From: an endosymbiont 'TC1' of Trimyema compressum
GTDB taxonomy: Bacteria > Bacillota > TC1
Length of the DNA stretch: 64,000 nucleotides
Assembly: GCF_001584725.1 (NCBI RefSeq)
Contig: NZ_CP014606.1
Location: 1,207,501-1,271,500, forward strand
Direction: 5' to 3'
The notes under the pieces were generated by a model. That model had not been told where the DNA came from, made no database searches, and saw only the letters and a program-made list of their open reading frames with translations. The translations under genes and the position numbers were made by a program. Shown here in pieces: positions 1 through 8,708 of this stretch (positions are counted from its first letter, which is position 1; the number at the start of each line of letters is the position of its first letter).

Positions 1-70
1 ATACCATTTTTCAAGTTTTTAGCCTTTATTATAATTTTTCTTGGAAATTTTCTTTTTATTAAGTTAAGTA

Positions 71-100
71 TTTACATCTTATAGTAGTTAAATGTATAAT
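71..100 (+). promoter_or_regulatory. Predicted sigma-A promoter of the first PBP gene
   Basis: TTTACA at 71-76 and TATAAT at 95-100 are separated by 18 bases and lie about 80 bases upstream of the penicillin-binding protein start. The first 60 bases of the window hold no gene I can support. Confidence 0.55.
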
Positions 101-180
101 TAGTATTAGACTGAATTGATAATTTTACATAACAACCATTATTAAATAAAGAAACAAAAGCAAAAGGAGCTTGTAAATAA

Positions 181-2400
181 ATGAGTAAAACTAAAAACAC
201 TAGCATTTCCAAAGAGGATATCGATATTAAAAAGAAAAAAACATCTAGGTTAAGAAAAGGGCTTTATGTGCTGTTTACAGGAGCAGCTATTCTTTTAGGA
301 GGATTTACATTAGGTGTTACTGTATATAGTGGTAACATCGCCAGAAACTTGGAAGCAGTCAGCCCCGAAACACTTACATTTGATTTGACTTCTACCTTTT
401 ATGATAATGCTGGTAATATGGTTGCTGATAGATACGGCACTGAAAACAGATCTTGGGCAACTTTTGATGAATTGCCAAAAAATTTTATTAATGCAGTAGT
501 AGCTATAGAAGATAGAAGCTTTTGGAGTCATGAGGGTGTAGATCCAATTGGCATTATTAGAGCAATATTTTCAAATTTTAAAGCAGGCGGCGTCAAAGAA
601 GGAGCCAGTACTTTGACACAACAATTAGCTAAGAATGTTCTAATAGATCAATCTGATAGAACAGCTCAAGTAATGAGTAGAAAAATCAAAGAAGGCCTTA
701 TTGCTCTTGGGCTAGAAGAAGTTATGAGCAAAGAAGACATTATTACCTATTATGTGAACGTTATTAACTATGGTGAATCCTCCTATGGTATTAAAGCAGC
801 AGCTAAAACATATTTTGGCAAAGAACTCTCCGAATTAACATTAGAAGAAGCTGCTATTCTTGCAGGAACACCTCAGTCTCCTAGTGATCAAAATCCTATT
901 GCCAATATGGACAAAGCAATAGCAAGAAGAAATGATGTATTAAACGCCATGTCCACTGCAGGCTATATCACAAAGAAAGAAGCAGAAACTGCAAAGGCTA
1001 CAGCAATTGCACTTAATCCAACAAGAACTAATGCCGGTACACAATATGGTTACTTTATTGATAGTGCTATTGGAGAAGCAGGCGACATACTAAAAGAAAA
1101 AGGACTAGCTTCATTATATACAGGTGGATACTCTATCTACACAACATTAGATACTCGAGGACAACAATTACTTGAAAAGTATTTTGCTGACCCAAACTAT
1201 TTTCCAAACGAAGTTAATGGCGAACTAGCTCAAGGTGCAATGGTTGTTTATAATCAAAAAAATGGTCAGGTTAGAGCCATTCAAGGAGGTCGACAATATG
1301 AAGCTCAGCTAGGTTTAAACAGAGCATTATCTAAAGAAAGACTGGCTGGTTCAACATTTAAACCAATTGCAGCTTATGGGCCTGGAATTGAATTAGGCCT
1401 AACGGCCAATGATACTTATGTAGATGGTCCAATTAACATTAATGGCTATCAACCAAAAAATGCTTGCGGTAACTACAGTGGAGCAGTTACAGTTAGAACA
1501 GCTATTCAAAACTCCATTAACACAGTTGCTGTTCAAGTCCTAAATGATATTAGTACTGAAAAAGGTTATGATTTTGCTACACGATTAGGCATAGATATGC
1601 CAACTGAAAGTTCTGAGTATCTAAGTATGGCTTTAGGTGGTGCAGCAGCAGTCTCTCCAATTGAAATGGCCAGAGCTTTTGGAACATTTGGCAATGAAGG
1701 TATGAGAGAAAAAGCGCACTTCATTACAAAGATTGTTAACAGTAAAGGTGCTGTTGTTTATGAATACCAACCAGAAAACAAGCAAGTTATTTCACCAACA
1801 GTGGCTTGGTACATAACAGATTTATTACAGTCAGTTGTTTCATCAGGTACAGGCGCTCAATCAAAACTGCCAATTACAATGGCTGGCAAAACAGGTACAA
1901 CAGAACTTCCAGGCGTGTCTGGTGGTAACAAAGACCTTTGGTTCATTGGTTATACACCATCAATTACTGCTTCTGTTTGGATAGGATTTGACAAACCAAA
2001 TGCCCAAAATGCATTATATGATCAATATGGTGGTGGCTACTGTGCTAGACTATGGAAAGCATTTATGTCTGAATATTTAGCGCCTCTTGAAGATCAGCCA
2101 TTTACAAAACCTAATCCATTAGAAACTATTCCTAGAAATTTCCAGAAGAAAAACATTATAGGATCGTCCGCTCCTAAGAAAGAAGATAAGAAAGAAGATA
2201 AGAAAGAAGATAAGAAAGAAGATAAGAAAGAAGATAAGAAAGAAGATAAGAAAGAAGATACTACAACTAATACAGTTGTTACAACTCCAGCGCCAGTTAC
2301 ACCAACCCCTGCCGAACCAGAAAAACCAGTTGATCCAGTAAAGCCTGTTGATCCAGTAAAGCCTGTTGATCCAAAAAAATCTATCACACCAACTCCATAA
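181..2400 (+). CDS. Class A penicillin-binding protein (bifunctional transglycosylase/transpeptidase)
   Basis: This protein polymerises lipid II into glycan strands and cross-links the stem peptides at the outer face of the membrane. A single membrane anchor (about residues 27-48) follows a basic cytoplasmic tail. The GT51 glycosyltransferase domain has the EDRSFWSHEG motif (catalytic Glu about 110) and GASTLTQQLAKN. The transpeptidase domain has STFK (Ser about 391), SIN (about 445) and KTGTT (Lys about 570). The C-terminus is a low-complexity tail with seven KKED repeats followed by a Pro/Val/Asp/Lys repeat, probably a wall-spanning or charged linker. AAAGGAGC lies 10 bases before the ATG. 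At 739 aa the length is normal for PBP1A-type enzymes. A second class A enzyme follows at 3862, so the pair is partly redundant. Orthology to ponA or pbpF cannot be settled here. Confidence 0.96.
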   Translation: MSKTKNTSISKEDIDIKKKKTSRLRKGLYVLFTGAAILLGGFTLGVTVYSGNIARNLEAVSPETLTFDLTSTFYDNAGNMVADRYGTENRSWATFDELPKNFINAVVAIEDRSFWSHEGVDPIGIIRAIFSNFKAGGVKEGASTLTQQLAKNVLIDQSDRTAQVMSRKIKEGLIALGLEEVMSKEDIITYYVNVINYGESSYGIKAAAKTYFGKELSELTLEEAAILAGTPQSPSDQNPIANMDKAIARRNDVLNAMSTAGYITKKEAETAKATAIALNPTRTNAGTQYGYFIDSAIGEAGDILKEKGLASLYTGGYSIYTTLDTRGQQLLEKYFADPNYFPNEVNGELAQGAMVVYNQKNGQVRAIQGGRQYEAQLGLNRALSKERLAGSTFKPIAAYGPGIELGLTANDTYVDGPININGYQPKNACGNYSGAVTVRTAIQNSINTVAVQVLNDISTEKGYDFATRLGIDMPTESSEYLSMALGGAAAVSPIEMARAFGTFGNEGMREKAHFITKIVNSKGAVVYEYQPENKQVISPTVAWYITDLLQSVVSSGTGAQSKLPITMAGKTGTTELPGVSGGNKDLWFIGYTPSITASVWIGFDKPNAQNALYDQYGGGYCARLWKAFMSEYLAPLEDQPFTKPNPLETIPRNFQKKNIIGSSAPKKEDKKEDKKEDKKEDKKEDKKEDKKEDTTTNTVVTTPAPVTPTPAEPEKPVDPVKPVDPVKPVDPKKSITPTP
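2176..2259 (+). repeat. Seven tandem copies of a 12-base unit (KKED repeat)
   Basis: Seven near-perfect copies of AAGAAAGAAGAT lie inside the PBP gene and encode KKED each time. The unit is a multiple of three, so copy-number change by slippage would lengthen or shorten the charged tail without breaking the frame. Confidence 0.95.
2329..2372 (+). repeat. 18-base tandem repeat in the PBP tail (VDPVKP)
   Basis: Two full copies and one partial copy of GTTGATCCAGTAAAGCCT encode VDPVKP in the extreme C-terminus of the PBP. Prolines every few residues suggest an extended wall-spanning stalk. Confidence 0.9.
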
Positions 2401-2412
2401 TATCAAAAATCT

Positions 2413-2439
2413 AAGAGCCTAATAATAGGCTCTTTTTTT
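2413..2439 (+). terminator. Intrinsic terminator of the first PBP gene
   Basis: AAGAGCCTA (2413-2421) pairs with TAGGCTCTT (2426-2434) around a 4-base loop. A T-run follows, 13 bases after the stop codon. Confidence 0.9.
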
Positions 2440-2441
2440 GC

Positions 2442-2473
2442 AAAAAATGAAACTGCTTCTAACAGTTTCATTT
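2442..2473 (-). terminator. Intrinsic terminator of tyrS
   Basis: GAAACTG (2449-2455) pairs with CAGTTTC (2463-2469). Read on the minus strand the stem is followed by ATTTTTTG, just beyond the tyrS stop. Together with the hairpin at 2413 it separates two convergent genes. Confidence 0.8.
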
Positions 2474-2488
2474 TCTTATAGCTTAATA

Positions 2489-3697
2489 TTAAAATACTAT
2501 TTTTACAAATTTCCGCTTACCAACTTGAATAACCATTTGGTCTTCTACCTTCAATTGACTATTTTCAGCCTTCGCACTATTAATACGAACAGCACCTTGT
2601 TCAAACATTCTTTTTCCTTCTGATGTAGAAGAAACTAATTTAAGAATATGCAACAGCTTGGGAATCCAGTAGATTTCTTCCTTATCTTCTGTAAACCTAT
2701 ATTCAGGAATATCCTCTGGTATCTGGTTCTTAGAAAAAACTTGAATGAAATTTTTTTCAGCTTCATCTGCTGCTTCCTTACTATGATATGTTGTAATTAT
2801 TTCTTTAGCTAAAGCAATTTTATAATTTCGAGGATTCGCTCCATTATCCATTGCTTCTCTCATTTGCTCAATTTCATCCATAGAGATCTGTGTAGCTAAT
2901 TCAAAATATCGGCAAATAAACTCATCTTTAATAGACATGAGTTTACCAAAAATTTCATTAGGCGCTTCATCAACCCCTACATAATTACCCAAAGACTTAC
3001 TCATTTTTTGAACACCATCTAGGCCTTCTAAAATTGGCATTGTTATAGCAATTTGTCCAGGTAAATCATATTCCTTTTGGATTTGCCGTCCCATTAGAAG
3101 GTTAAACTTCTGATCATTTCCTCCTAATTCAACATCAGCTTCCAAAGCAACAGAATCATAACCTTGCATTAATGGATAGAAAAATTCATGAACACCAATG
3201 GGTTGATTATTTTTATATCTAGTTTGAAAATCATCTCTTTCTAAAATTCTAGCAACTGTAGTTTTCGCTGCTAAACGAATAACATCTTCAAAAGAAAAGG
3301 TAGCCAACCATTCACTATTAAAAACCAGCTTAGTCTTATCAGGGTCCAAGACTTTGAAGATTTGAGTTTTATAAGTCTCACTATTAATCAATACCTCTTC
3401 TTGGGTCAGCTGCTTTCTGGCAGAAGATTTTCCAGAAGGATCACCTATTCTTCCAGTGAAGTCTCCAATAATAATATAGATATCATGACCTAAATCTTGA
3501 AATTGTTTCATCTTCTGCAAAACAACTGTATGACCTAAATGAATATCTGGCGCAGAAGGATCTAATCCCAGCTTCACCTTTAAAGGTTTATTATCCTTAA
3601 TAGCTTTTTTTACCTTTTTAACTAATTCTTCTTCAGGTATAATTTCAACTGCTCCTCTTTTGATTATACTCATTTGCTTTTCTAGTGATTGCTCCAC
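2489..3697 (-). CDS. tyrS: Tyrosine--tRNA ligase
   Basis: This class I aminoacyl-tRNA synthetase charges tRNA-Tyr in the cytoplasm. The HLGH form of the HIGH motif lies in [10 protein letters not shown] and KMSKS is present. The Rossmann catalytic domain is followed by an anticodon-binding helical domain and a C-terminal S4-like RNA-binding domain (about the last 65 residues). The HLGH variant and about 400 aa length fit the TyrZ-like branch. An in-frame ATG at 3712 exists, but its bases form part of the Shine-Dalgarno GGAGGT, so I place the start at the GTG at 3697, 7 bases downstream. That gives an N-terminus [15 protein letters not shown] typical of the family. No T-box is visible in the 150-base upstream gap. 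The gene is transcribed divergently from the next PBP gene. Confidence 0.95.
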   Translation of the reverse strand: MEQSLEKQMSIIKRGAVEIIPEEELVKKVKKAIKDNKPLKVKLGLDPSAPDIHLGHTVVLQKMKQFQDLGHDIYIIIGDFTGRIGDPSGKSSARKQLTQEEVLINSETYKTQIFKVLDPDKTKLVFNSEWLATFSFEDVIRLAAKTTVARILERDDFQTRYKNNQPIGVHEFFYPLMQGYDSVALEADVELGGNDQKFNLLMGRQIQKEYDLPGQIAITMPILEGLDGVQKMSKSLGNYVGVDEAPNEIFGKLMSIKDEFICRYFELATQISMDEIEQMREAMDNGANPRNYKIALAKEIITTYHSKEAADEAEKNFIQVFSKNQIPEDIPEYRFTEDKEEIYWIPKLLHILKLVSSTSEGKRMFEQGAVRINSAKAENSQLKVEDQMVIQVGKRKFVKIVF

Positions 3698-3741
3698 CAA
3701 ATCTACCTCCATTAATAATTTATTAGGATATCATAAACTTC

Positions 3742-3770
3742 ATTGTAGCATAAAAAAGTGATTTTGAAAA
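3742..3770 (-). promoter_or_regulatory. Predicted tyrS promoter (overlaps the divergent promoter)
   Basis: On the minus strand, TTTTCA (3770-3765), 17 bases, then an extended TGCTACAAT with -10 TACAAT (3747-3742). The -35 box overlaps the -35 box of the opposing PBP promoter at 3764-3769. Confidence 0.5.
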
Positions 3771-3792
3771 TTAGCTCATTTTTTGATATAAT
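3764..3792 (+). promoter_or_regulatory. Predicted sigma-A promoter of the second PBP gene
   Basis: TTGAAA at 3764-3769 and TATAAT at 3787-3792 have 17-base spacing. Transcription would start near 3799, just before a perfect palindrome. Confidence 0.75.
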
Positions 3793-3805
3793 AAAGTTAA
3801 TTTTA

Positions 3806-3832
3806 TATTTGATAATTAATAATTATCAAATA
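3806..3832. promoter_or_regulatory. Perfect 27-base palindrome in the PBP leader (candidate operator)
   Basis: TATTTGATAATTA and TAATTATCAAATA flank a single central A. The palindrome starts about 14 bases after the -10 box and ends about 10 bases before the ribosome binding site. It has no T-run, so it is not a terminator. Position and symmetry suit a dimeric repressor site or a leader hairpin. The regulator is unknown. Confidence 0.6.
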
Positions 3833-3861
3833 AGCTTACAATAAAGGATGTGACTATACCT

Positions 3862-6021
3862 ATGTCAAGAATTGACAATAAACATAATAAACGCCGTAGC
3901 GAAAAAACAGGAACTACAAAAAAGAAAAGTTCTTGGAAAAATATAACCTTAAGAATACTTATCACCCTCTTAGTTTTAACTATTTTAGCAGTAACAGCAG
4001 GCACTGTTTATTTAGCTTACTTATCAAAAACTTTGCCAGAATGGAACGAAGCAGTTTTTGATAAATCAATTACTTCACAAATTCTAGATAAAAATGAGCA
4101 GGTTATTAGTAAAAAATTTGCTCAGGAAAACAAAACCCCTGTAACATACAATCAAATATCACCAATGTTTGTAAAGTCCGTTATTGCTACAGAAGACAAT
4201 GAATTTTATGAGCATAATGGTTTCAGTATTAAAGGAATCTTGAGATCTGCCGTATCAAATATTTTTTCTGGCTCCAAAGGTCAAGGAGGAAGCACTCTCA
4301 CTCAACAATTGGCAAGAGGAGTATTTTTGAGCAGTGACGAGGCACTATCAAAAGACTACTCACGTAAAATTAAAGAAATACTCTTGGCTATGCAAATTGA
4401 AGAAAGATTAACAAAAGAAGAAATCTTTACACATTATGCCAATACAGCCTATTTTGGCCATGGTGCATATGGAATTGAAGCTGCTTCAACAACCTACTTT
4501 AATAAGCACGCAAATGAATTAACAGATGCAGAAGCAACGCTATTAGCCGGCTTACCTCAAAGCCCTTCATTTTACGATCCTTACGTAAACATGAATGAAG
4601 CCTTGAAAAGAAGGGCTATGGTAGTCAAACGGTTAGTGGAAACTAATAGAATTACTGAAGCAGAAGGAGAGGCAATTAAAAATACAGAAGTTGCATTAAC
4701 AGATGGAACAGATTACTCATCAGATGATGCAACAACAAAAAACAATAAATACTTTACAGACTATATAACCATTCAAGCTGATAGAATCTTATCTGAAAAG
4801 AAACTGGAAAGTCTCTATAAAGGCGGTTATACAATTTATACTACTATGGATACTAATGTACAACAGTCTATAGAAAATGTTTATCAAAATAGCAGTTATT
4901 TCCCTAGCGGAATGAATGGTGTTAAGCCCGAAAGCGCTATGGTAGTTGTTGATCATACTACTGGAGAAATAAGAGGACTTGTAGGTGGTAGAACCTATGA
5001 ATTAGAACAAGGCTTTAACCGAGCCATAGATGCAAAACGTCAACCTGGATCAACTTTTAAACCAATTAGCGTATATGGCCCCGCATTTGAAGCAGGAATT
5101 GTAGCACCTTCTTCCGTCTATAATGACTCTCCAGAACCTCCTGTTTATGATGGTCAAGGAAGACCTTATGAATTAGTTAACTACGAAGGCACCTACAGCG
5201 GTAAAGTGAGCATACGTAACGCTATTGCTCGTTCAACCAATACCATTGCTGTTAGAGTATTAAACGATATTGGTACTAAAACAGGCTTTGACTTTGTTAA
5301 ACGTTTAGGCATTACTAGTTTAGAAGATAGTGAAAAAGATAACCTTTCTCTAGCTTTAGGCGGCTTAAAACAGGGAGTATCACCTCTAGAAATGGCTAAA
5401 GCATACAGTACATTCGCTAACAAAGGCAAATTAATAGAAAATACATCTATTCGAAAAATCGTAGATAGTTATGGTAAAGTAGTATATGAAGCTAAACCTA
5501 AAAGCCAACAAGTTATTAGTCAGGAAGTAGCCTATATGGTTACAAATACACTTGAAGATGTTGTTGATCATGGATCTGGAACAAGCGCCGCTTTAGCAAA
5601 TAGAGATGCTGCTGGTAAAACAGGTTCTACTGATATGGTTGATTCTTCTGGCAAAGTGATTCATAATGGTAATAAAGATCTTTGGTTTGTTGGCTACACA
5701 CCAGAACTTACTGCTGCTGTTTGGATAGGTTACGATCAAAGTGATGAAAACCATTACCTATCTAGAAGTTATAGCAGTAATATGTGTGCCAATATTTGGA
5801 GTAGCGTAATGAGCCAATCACTAGCCAATACGCCTAATAGCACTTTTGAAAAACCCAAAAATATTATTGAAGAAAACATTGATAGAACTAATGGTTTGCC
5901 AACAAACACAAACACTGGCTATACGGATATATTTATTAAAGGATTAGAACCCAAAAAAGCAAGTTCTTCATTAGTTGACAGTACTGCTGGCAAAGGATCT
6001 GCTACAATGAAAAATGGATAA
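3862..6021 (+). CDS. Class A penicillin-binding protein (second copy, C-terminus shortened)
   Basis: This is a bifunctional peptidoglycan synthase with a membrane anchor (about residues 30-55). The GT51 domain has EDNEFYEHNG (Glu about 111) and GSTLTQQLARG. The transpeptidase domain has STFK (Ser about 397), a central STN and KTGST (Lys about 586). The GTG at 3850 overlaps the AAAGGA box, so the ATG at 3862 is the likelier start. Both catalytic domains are complete, so activity is expected. Translation stops at 6019, but about 180 bases of further fibronectin-III-like coding sequence follow in shifted frames, so the protein seems to have lost its C-terminal module by a nonsense mutation. It has its own promoter, divergent from tyrS. 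Confidence 0.94.
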   Translation: MSRIDNKHNKRRSEKTGTTKKKSSWKNITLRILITLLVLTILAVTAGTVYLAYLSKTLPEWNEAVFDKSITSQILDKNEQVISKKFAQENKTPVTYNQISPMFVKSVIATEDNEFYEHNGFSIKGILRSAVSNIFSGSKGQGGSTLTQQLARGVFLSSDEALSKDYSRKIKEILLAMQIEERLTKEEIFTHYANTAYFGHGAYGIEAASTTYFNKHANELTDAEATLLAGLPQSPSFYDPYVNMNEALKRRAMVVKRLVETNRITEAEGEAIKNTEVALTDGTDYSSDDATTKNNKYFTDYITIQADRILSEKKLESLYKGGYTIYTTMDTNVQQSIENVYQNSSYFPSGMNGVKPESAMVVVDHTTGEIRGLVGGRTYELEQGFNRAIDAKRQPGSTFKPISVYGPAFEAGIVAPSSVYNDSPEPPVYDGQGRPYELVNYEGTYSGKVSIRNAIARSTNTIAVRVLNDIGTKTGFDFVKRLGITSLEDSEKDNLSLALGGLKQGVSPLEMAKAYSTFANKGKLIENTSIRKIVDSYGKVVYEAKPKSQQVISQEVAYMVTNTLEDVVDHGSGTSAALANRDAAGKTGSTDMVDSSGKVIHNGNKDLWFVGYTPELTAAVWIGYDQSDENHYLSRSYSSNMCANIWSSVMSQSLANTPNSTFEKPKNIIEENIDRTNGLPTNTNTGYTDIFIKGLEPKKASSSLVDSTAGKGSATMKNG

Positions 6022-6202
6022 ATCAGCCTAAAATGGCAAGGTCCAGAAACAACATATACTATTTATAGAAAAATAGCAATGGAAAAAAACAGTTAGGAGA
6101 AACAAATTCAACCAACTTTATTGATTCATATCCCCCAAGTCTCGACCTATTGAATACATTGTCAATTCATCTGAAGATGAATTGACAATAACCTATGAAT
6201 AA
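6022..6202 (+). pseudogene. Ghost of a fibronectin-III-like tail of the PBP
   Basis: Directly after the TAA at 6019-6021 the same frame reads ISLKWQGPETTYTIYRK. A frame change near 6078 then gives GKKQLGETNSTNFIDSYPP, and a second near 6136 gives RPIEYIVNSSEDELTITYE ending at 6202. Joined, these read as one beta-sandwich module of the FN3 type often found at the C-terminus of clostridial PBPs. At least one stop and two frameshifts separate it from the PBP. Confidence 0.75.
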
Positions 6203-6229
6203 TAACTAATATGTAGGAGCGTGAATTAT

Positions 6230-8185
6230 TTGAACAACTCATTTGTAAATACAGCTAAAAAAAGAAATAATAAAATTAACACAAATAGAATAAAACCAGT
6301 AAGCAGTAAATCAAATAAAACAAAAACAAGTATTGCGCTTATCCCTTTTTATATAATTTTTATGACAATAGCTGTTGAAATATTAACACGCTTAAATATT
6401 CTTGATGCATTAATATTTATAGTTAAAAATCCTTTATATTTTTTATTAAATATCATACTTATAGGATTTGTTTTCTTACTATTTGTATGTATCTTCAACA
6501 ATAAATATGTCTCATTATCAATAATGACAATTCTAATGGTCATATTGGGTATTGCTAGCAAAGTAAAATATGATTTCAGAGGAACGGGTCCCAGCCCAGC
6601 TGATTTTTTAACATTAGGAGAAGCAGGCGAAATGGCGGGAGTACTGACACCCGGCTTTATTTTAAGCATATTATTATACGTGATTTTAATTGCCATTATC
6701 GCTATGATACTTATTAAAAAAATGCGCTTGCCAAAAATTTCCTCTAAAAATAAATTAAAAGGTATTGTAGGATTTTTTCTTTTTTTCTTTTTTGTCTACT
6801 CCTTCTCGCCTGAATGGATTGTTATTAGAGGAGGTTCCGTACCAATTAAGGCTACTGTAAATGAAACAGGAGCCCCAGTTTACTTTTTTTCTCAATTTAA
6901 TAATCCGGTTAAGCTTAAGGCACCAAATGAAAATGAAATTCAAACAGCTTTTAGTCATGAGCTTAGCACTATTAAATATAATAAAAATAACTCAAAAGAA
7001 AAACCAGATATAATTGTAATCCAAAACGAATCATTTTTTGATCCAACAGAAACAATGGATATAAGTAAATTTTCTGAAGATCCATTACCTTATTTTCACA
7101 AAATACAAAAGAAAAGCGACTCATTTTCTGTTACCTCACCTGTTTTCGGTGGCGGAACAGCTAATGCTGAGTTTGAAATGATTACAGGACTTTCTACAGT
7201 TTTTTTCCCAGCAGAAATGACTGTATTCTCTGGTTATCTAAATAAACCAACCATTTCCTTGGGAAGCATTCTTAGAGAACAAGGATATTATTCCTACCTA
7301 CTACATCCTTTTTTTGGAAACTTCTATAAAAGAAATCAAGTGTATAGACTTCTTGGATTTAATGAATTTGATAGTCTAGAAACCATGGTTGATAATGACC
7401 CAACAATATACGAACGTGGACTTGCTTATCCCGGATCTCAATATATAAATGATATTGAATTAACAAATCAAATTATCAACAGATTAGAAAAAAATGAAAA
7501 TGCACCAAAATTTATTTTTGCAGTCACAATGCAAGGACATGTTCCTTACGGCGGTCCTGAAAAATACGCAATTACTTATAATGGTAATGATATTGAAAAT
7601 CCCGAATATTTAGAAGAATTTAATAGTTATTTAACTAGCTTAAGAGCTACTGATGAATCTATTAAAGAGTTAATTGAATATCTAGGAAATAGGGAAAAAC
7701 CATCAATTGTAGCATTTTATGGCGACCATCAGCCTTCATTAAAGTTTAGAAATCTTGCAAACTTTCAAATGTCCAATGCCGAAGATACTCTAAAAAAACT
7801 ATCTTCTGGAGAAAACCATAAAATGCATAAAGTGCCAGCATTTATTTGGAGTAATTCAGAATCATTAAAAACTACTGAAGAAACTATTGATATGACATCT
7901 TTAGGAGAAAAGGTTTTATCTGCAGCAAAATCTGATATGCCAAACTACTTCCATATCTTAAAAACCATGAGAGAAAAGGAGAAAATTAATTCTTTTACAG
8001 ATTATTATATAGTAAAGGATAATATATTTTATCATAAAGATACAGATGAATATAAGATGATTTATGATAAATACAGACTTATTGACAGTGATATTCTCGG
8101 AAAATTCAAATTTATTGAAACAGACCCTAATAAATGGTTTGTTAAAAACAACAATAACTATATTGTTCCAAAACTAACAAAATAA
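6230..8185 (+). CDS. LtaS-family membrane phosphoglycerol transferase (sulfatase fold)
   Basis: This probably makes or extends a polyglycerol-phosphate polymer (lipoteichoic acid type), transferring glycerol phosphate from phosphatidylglycerol outside the membrane. About five membrane helices fill residues 40-200, followed by an extracellular alkaline-phosphatase/sulfatase domain. IVIQNESFFD supplies the metal-binding Glu. GGGTANAEFEMITG carries the Thr expected to form the phospho-intermediate. FYGDHQPS supplies the late Asp/His metal ligands. About 650 aa is the normal length. A GTG at 6221 lies only 1 base after AGGAG, so the TTG at 6230 (10-base spacing) is preferred. Other members of the family (MdoB-like) use different acceptors, so the exact polymer is not shown. 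Its neighbours are PBP genes. Confidence 0.9.
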   Translation: MNNSFVNTAKKRNNKINTNRIKPVSSKSNKTKTSIALIPFYIIFMTIAVEILTRLNILDALIFIVKNPLYFLLNIILIGFVFLLFVCIFNNKYVSLSIMTILMVILGIASKVKYDFRGTGPSPADFLTLGEAGEMAGVLTPGFILSILLYVILIAIIAMILIKKMRLPKISSKNKLKGIVGFFLFFFFVYSFSPEWIVIRGGSVPIKATVNETGAPVYFFSQFNNPVKLKAPNENEIQTAFSHELSTIKYNKNNSKEKPDIIVIQNESFFDPTETMDISKFSEDPLPYFHKIQKKSDSFSVTSPVFGGGTANAEFEMITGLSTVFFPAEMTVFSGYLNKPTISLGSILREQGYYSYLLHPFFGNFYKRNQVYRLLGFNEFDSLETMVDNDPTIYERGLAYPGSQYINDIELTNQIINRLEKNENAPKFIFAVTMQGHVPYGGPEKYAITYNGNDIENPEYLEEFNSYLTSLRATDESIKELIEYLGNREKPSIVAFYGDHQPSLKFRNLANFQMSNAEDTLKKLSSGENHKMHKVPAFIWSNSESLKTTEETIDMTSLGEKVLSAAKSDMPNYFHILKTMREKEKINSFTDYYIVKDNIFYHKDTDEYKMIYDKYRLIDSDILGKFKFIETDPNKWFVKNNNNYIVPKLTK

Positions 8186-8212
8186 GAATAAAAATGTTCC
8201 TGTTAAGATAAT

Positions 8213-8241
8213 TTGACTTTCATTCGGATATGTTGTATAAT
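8213..8241 (+). promoter_or_regulatory. Strong predicted sigma-A promoter
   Basis: TTGACT at 8213-8218 and TATAAT at 8236-8241 with exact 17-base spacing, serving the small gene at 8280. One of the best consensus promoters in the window. Confidence 0.8.
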
Positions 8242-8279
8242 ACATAATATATGTATCGATACAAAGGAAAGTGAATGAT

Positions 8280-8681
8280 ATGGATAATGAAAACACTATC
8301 AAAAAAAAAATTAGCGAAATTACTCTAAGGGATATTAACGCCTTAGAGGAAGAAGAGAAAATTCTCATTGATATTTCCTATTTAGGAAGGCCTTACAACT
8401 TTGGCACAAGAAAATTGCTTCATAAAAATAAGCCTTTTAAAAACAACTATATTATTGATGATAAATATTTTAGAAGCGATGAGCAATTTAGACAAGAGTT
8501 GGCAATTCTAGGTAAAAAAATGATTGGCGAAGTTACAAACAACTTGACTAATGAATTTAAAAATCTATCATTTTTTATTTCAATTTATCAAAATGAAATA
8601 GAAGACTCTATAGTTGAACAACCTATTGTCTATGAGAATGACATGCAAAAAGTAGCGACTTATCATCTAGAATTATTTTAA
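8280..8681 (+). CDS. Conserved-looking hypothetical protein (133 aa)
   Basis: I do not recognise the family. The protein is soluble and highly charged, with no signal peptide or membrane segment. The N-terminal third is a charged helix-rich stretch (KKKISEITLRDINALEEEEK). It is followed by a more ordered region containing YLGRPYNFGTRKLL. A GTG at 8271 touches the AAAGGA box, so the ATG at 8280 with 11-base spacing is chosen. It has its own near-consensus promoter, and the original terminator was just after its stop but is now split by an insertion sequence. A strong promoter and a clean reading frame argue that it is a real gene. Confidence 0.7.
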   Translation: MDNENTIKKKISEITLRDINALEEEEKILIDISYLGRPYNFGTRKLLHKNKPFKNNYIIDDKYFRSDEQFRQELAILGKKMIGEVTNNLTNEFKNLSFFISIYQNEIEDSIVEQPIVYENDMQKVATYHLELF

Positions 8682-8695
8682 AAAAAGACTTTGAT
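8680..8695. terminator. First arm of a bidirectional terminator split by an IS
   Basis: AAAAAAAGACTTTGAT starts at the stop codon of the preceding gene. Its exact complement, ATCAAAGTCTTTTTTT, lies at 9673-9688. Brought together they form one stem with a T-run on each strand, which would terminate both the 8280 gene and gatB. Confidence 0.8.
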
Positions 8696-8708
8696 AAAAA
8701 AGACTGAA

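Noticed and set aside
2176-2259. CRISPR-like regular repeat
   Set aside because: Units are 12 bases with no spacers and lie in frame inside a coding region.
2094-2406. Two long minus-strand open frames opposite the PBP tail
   Set aside because: They are antisense readings of the KKED and VDPVKP repeats; low complexity, no ribosome site.
3698-3850. T-box before tyrS
   Set aside because: The gap is too short and has no TGGNACCGCG-like sequence.
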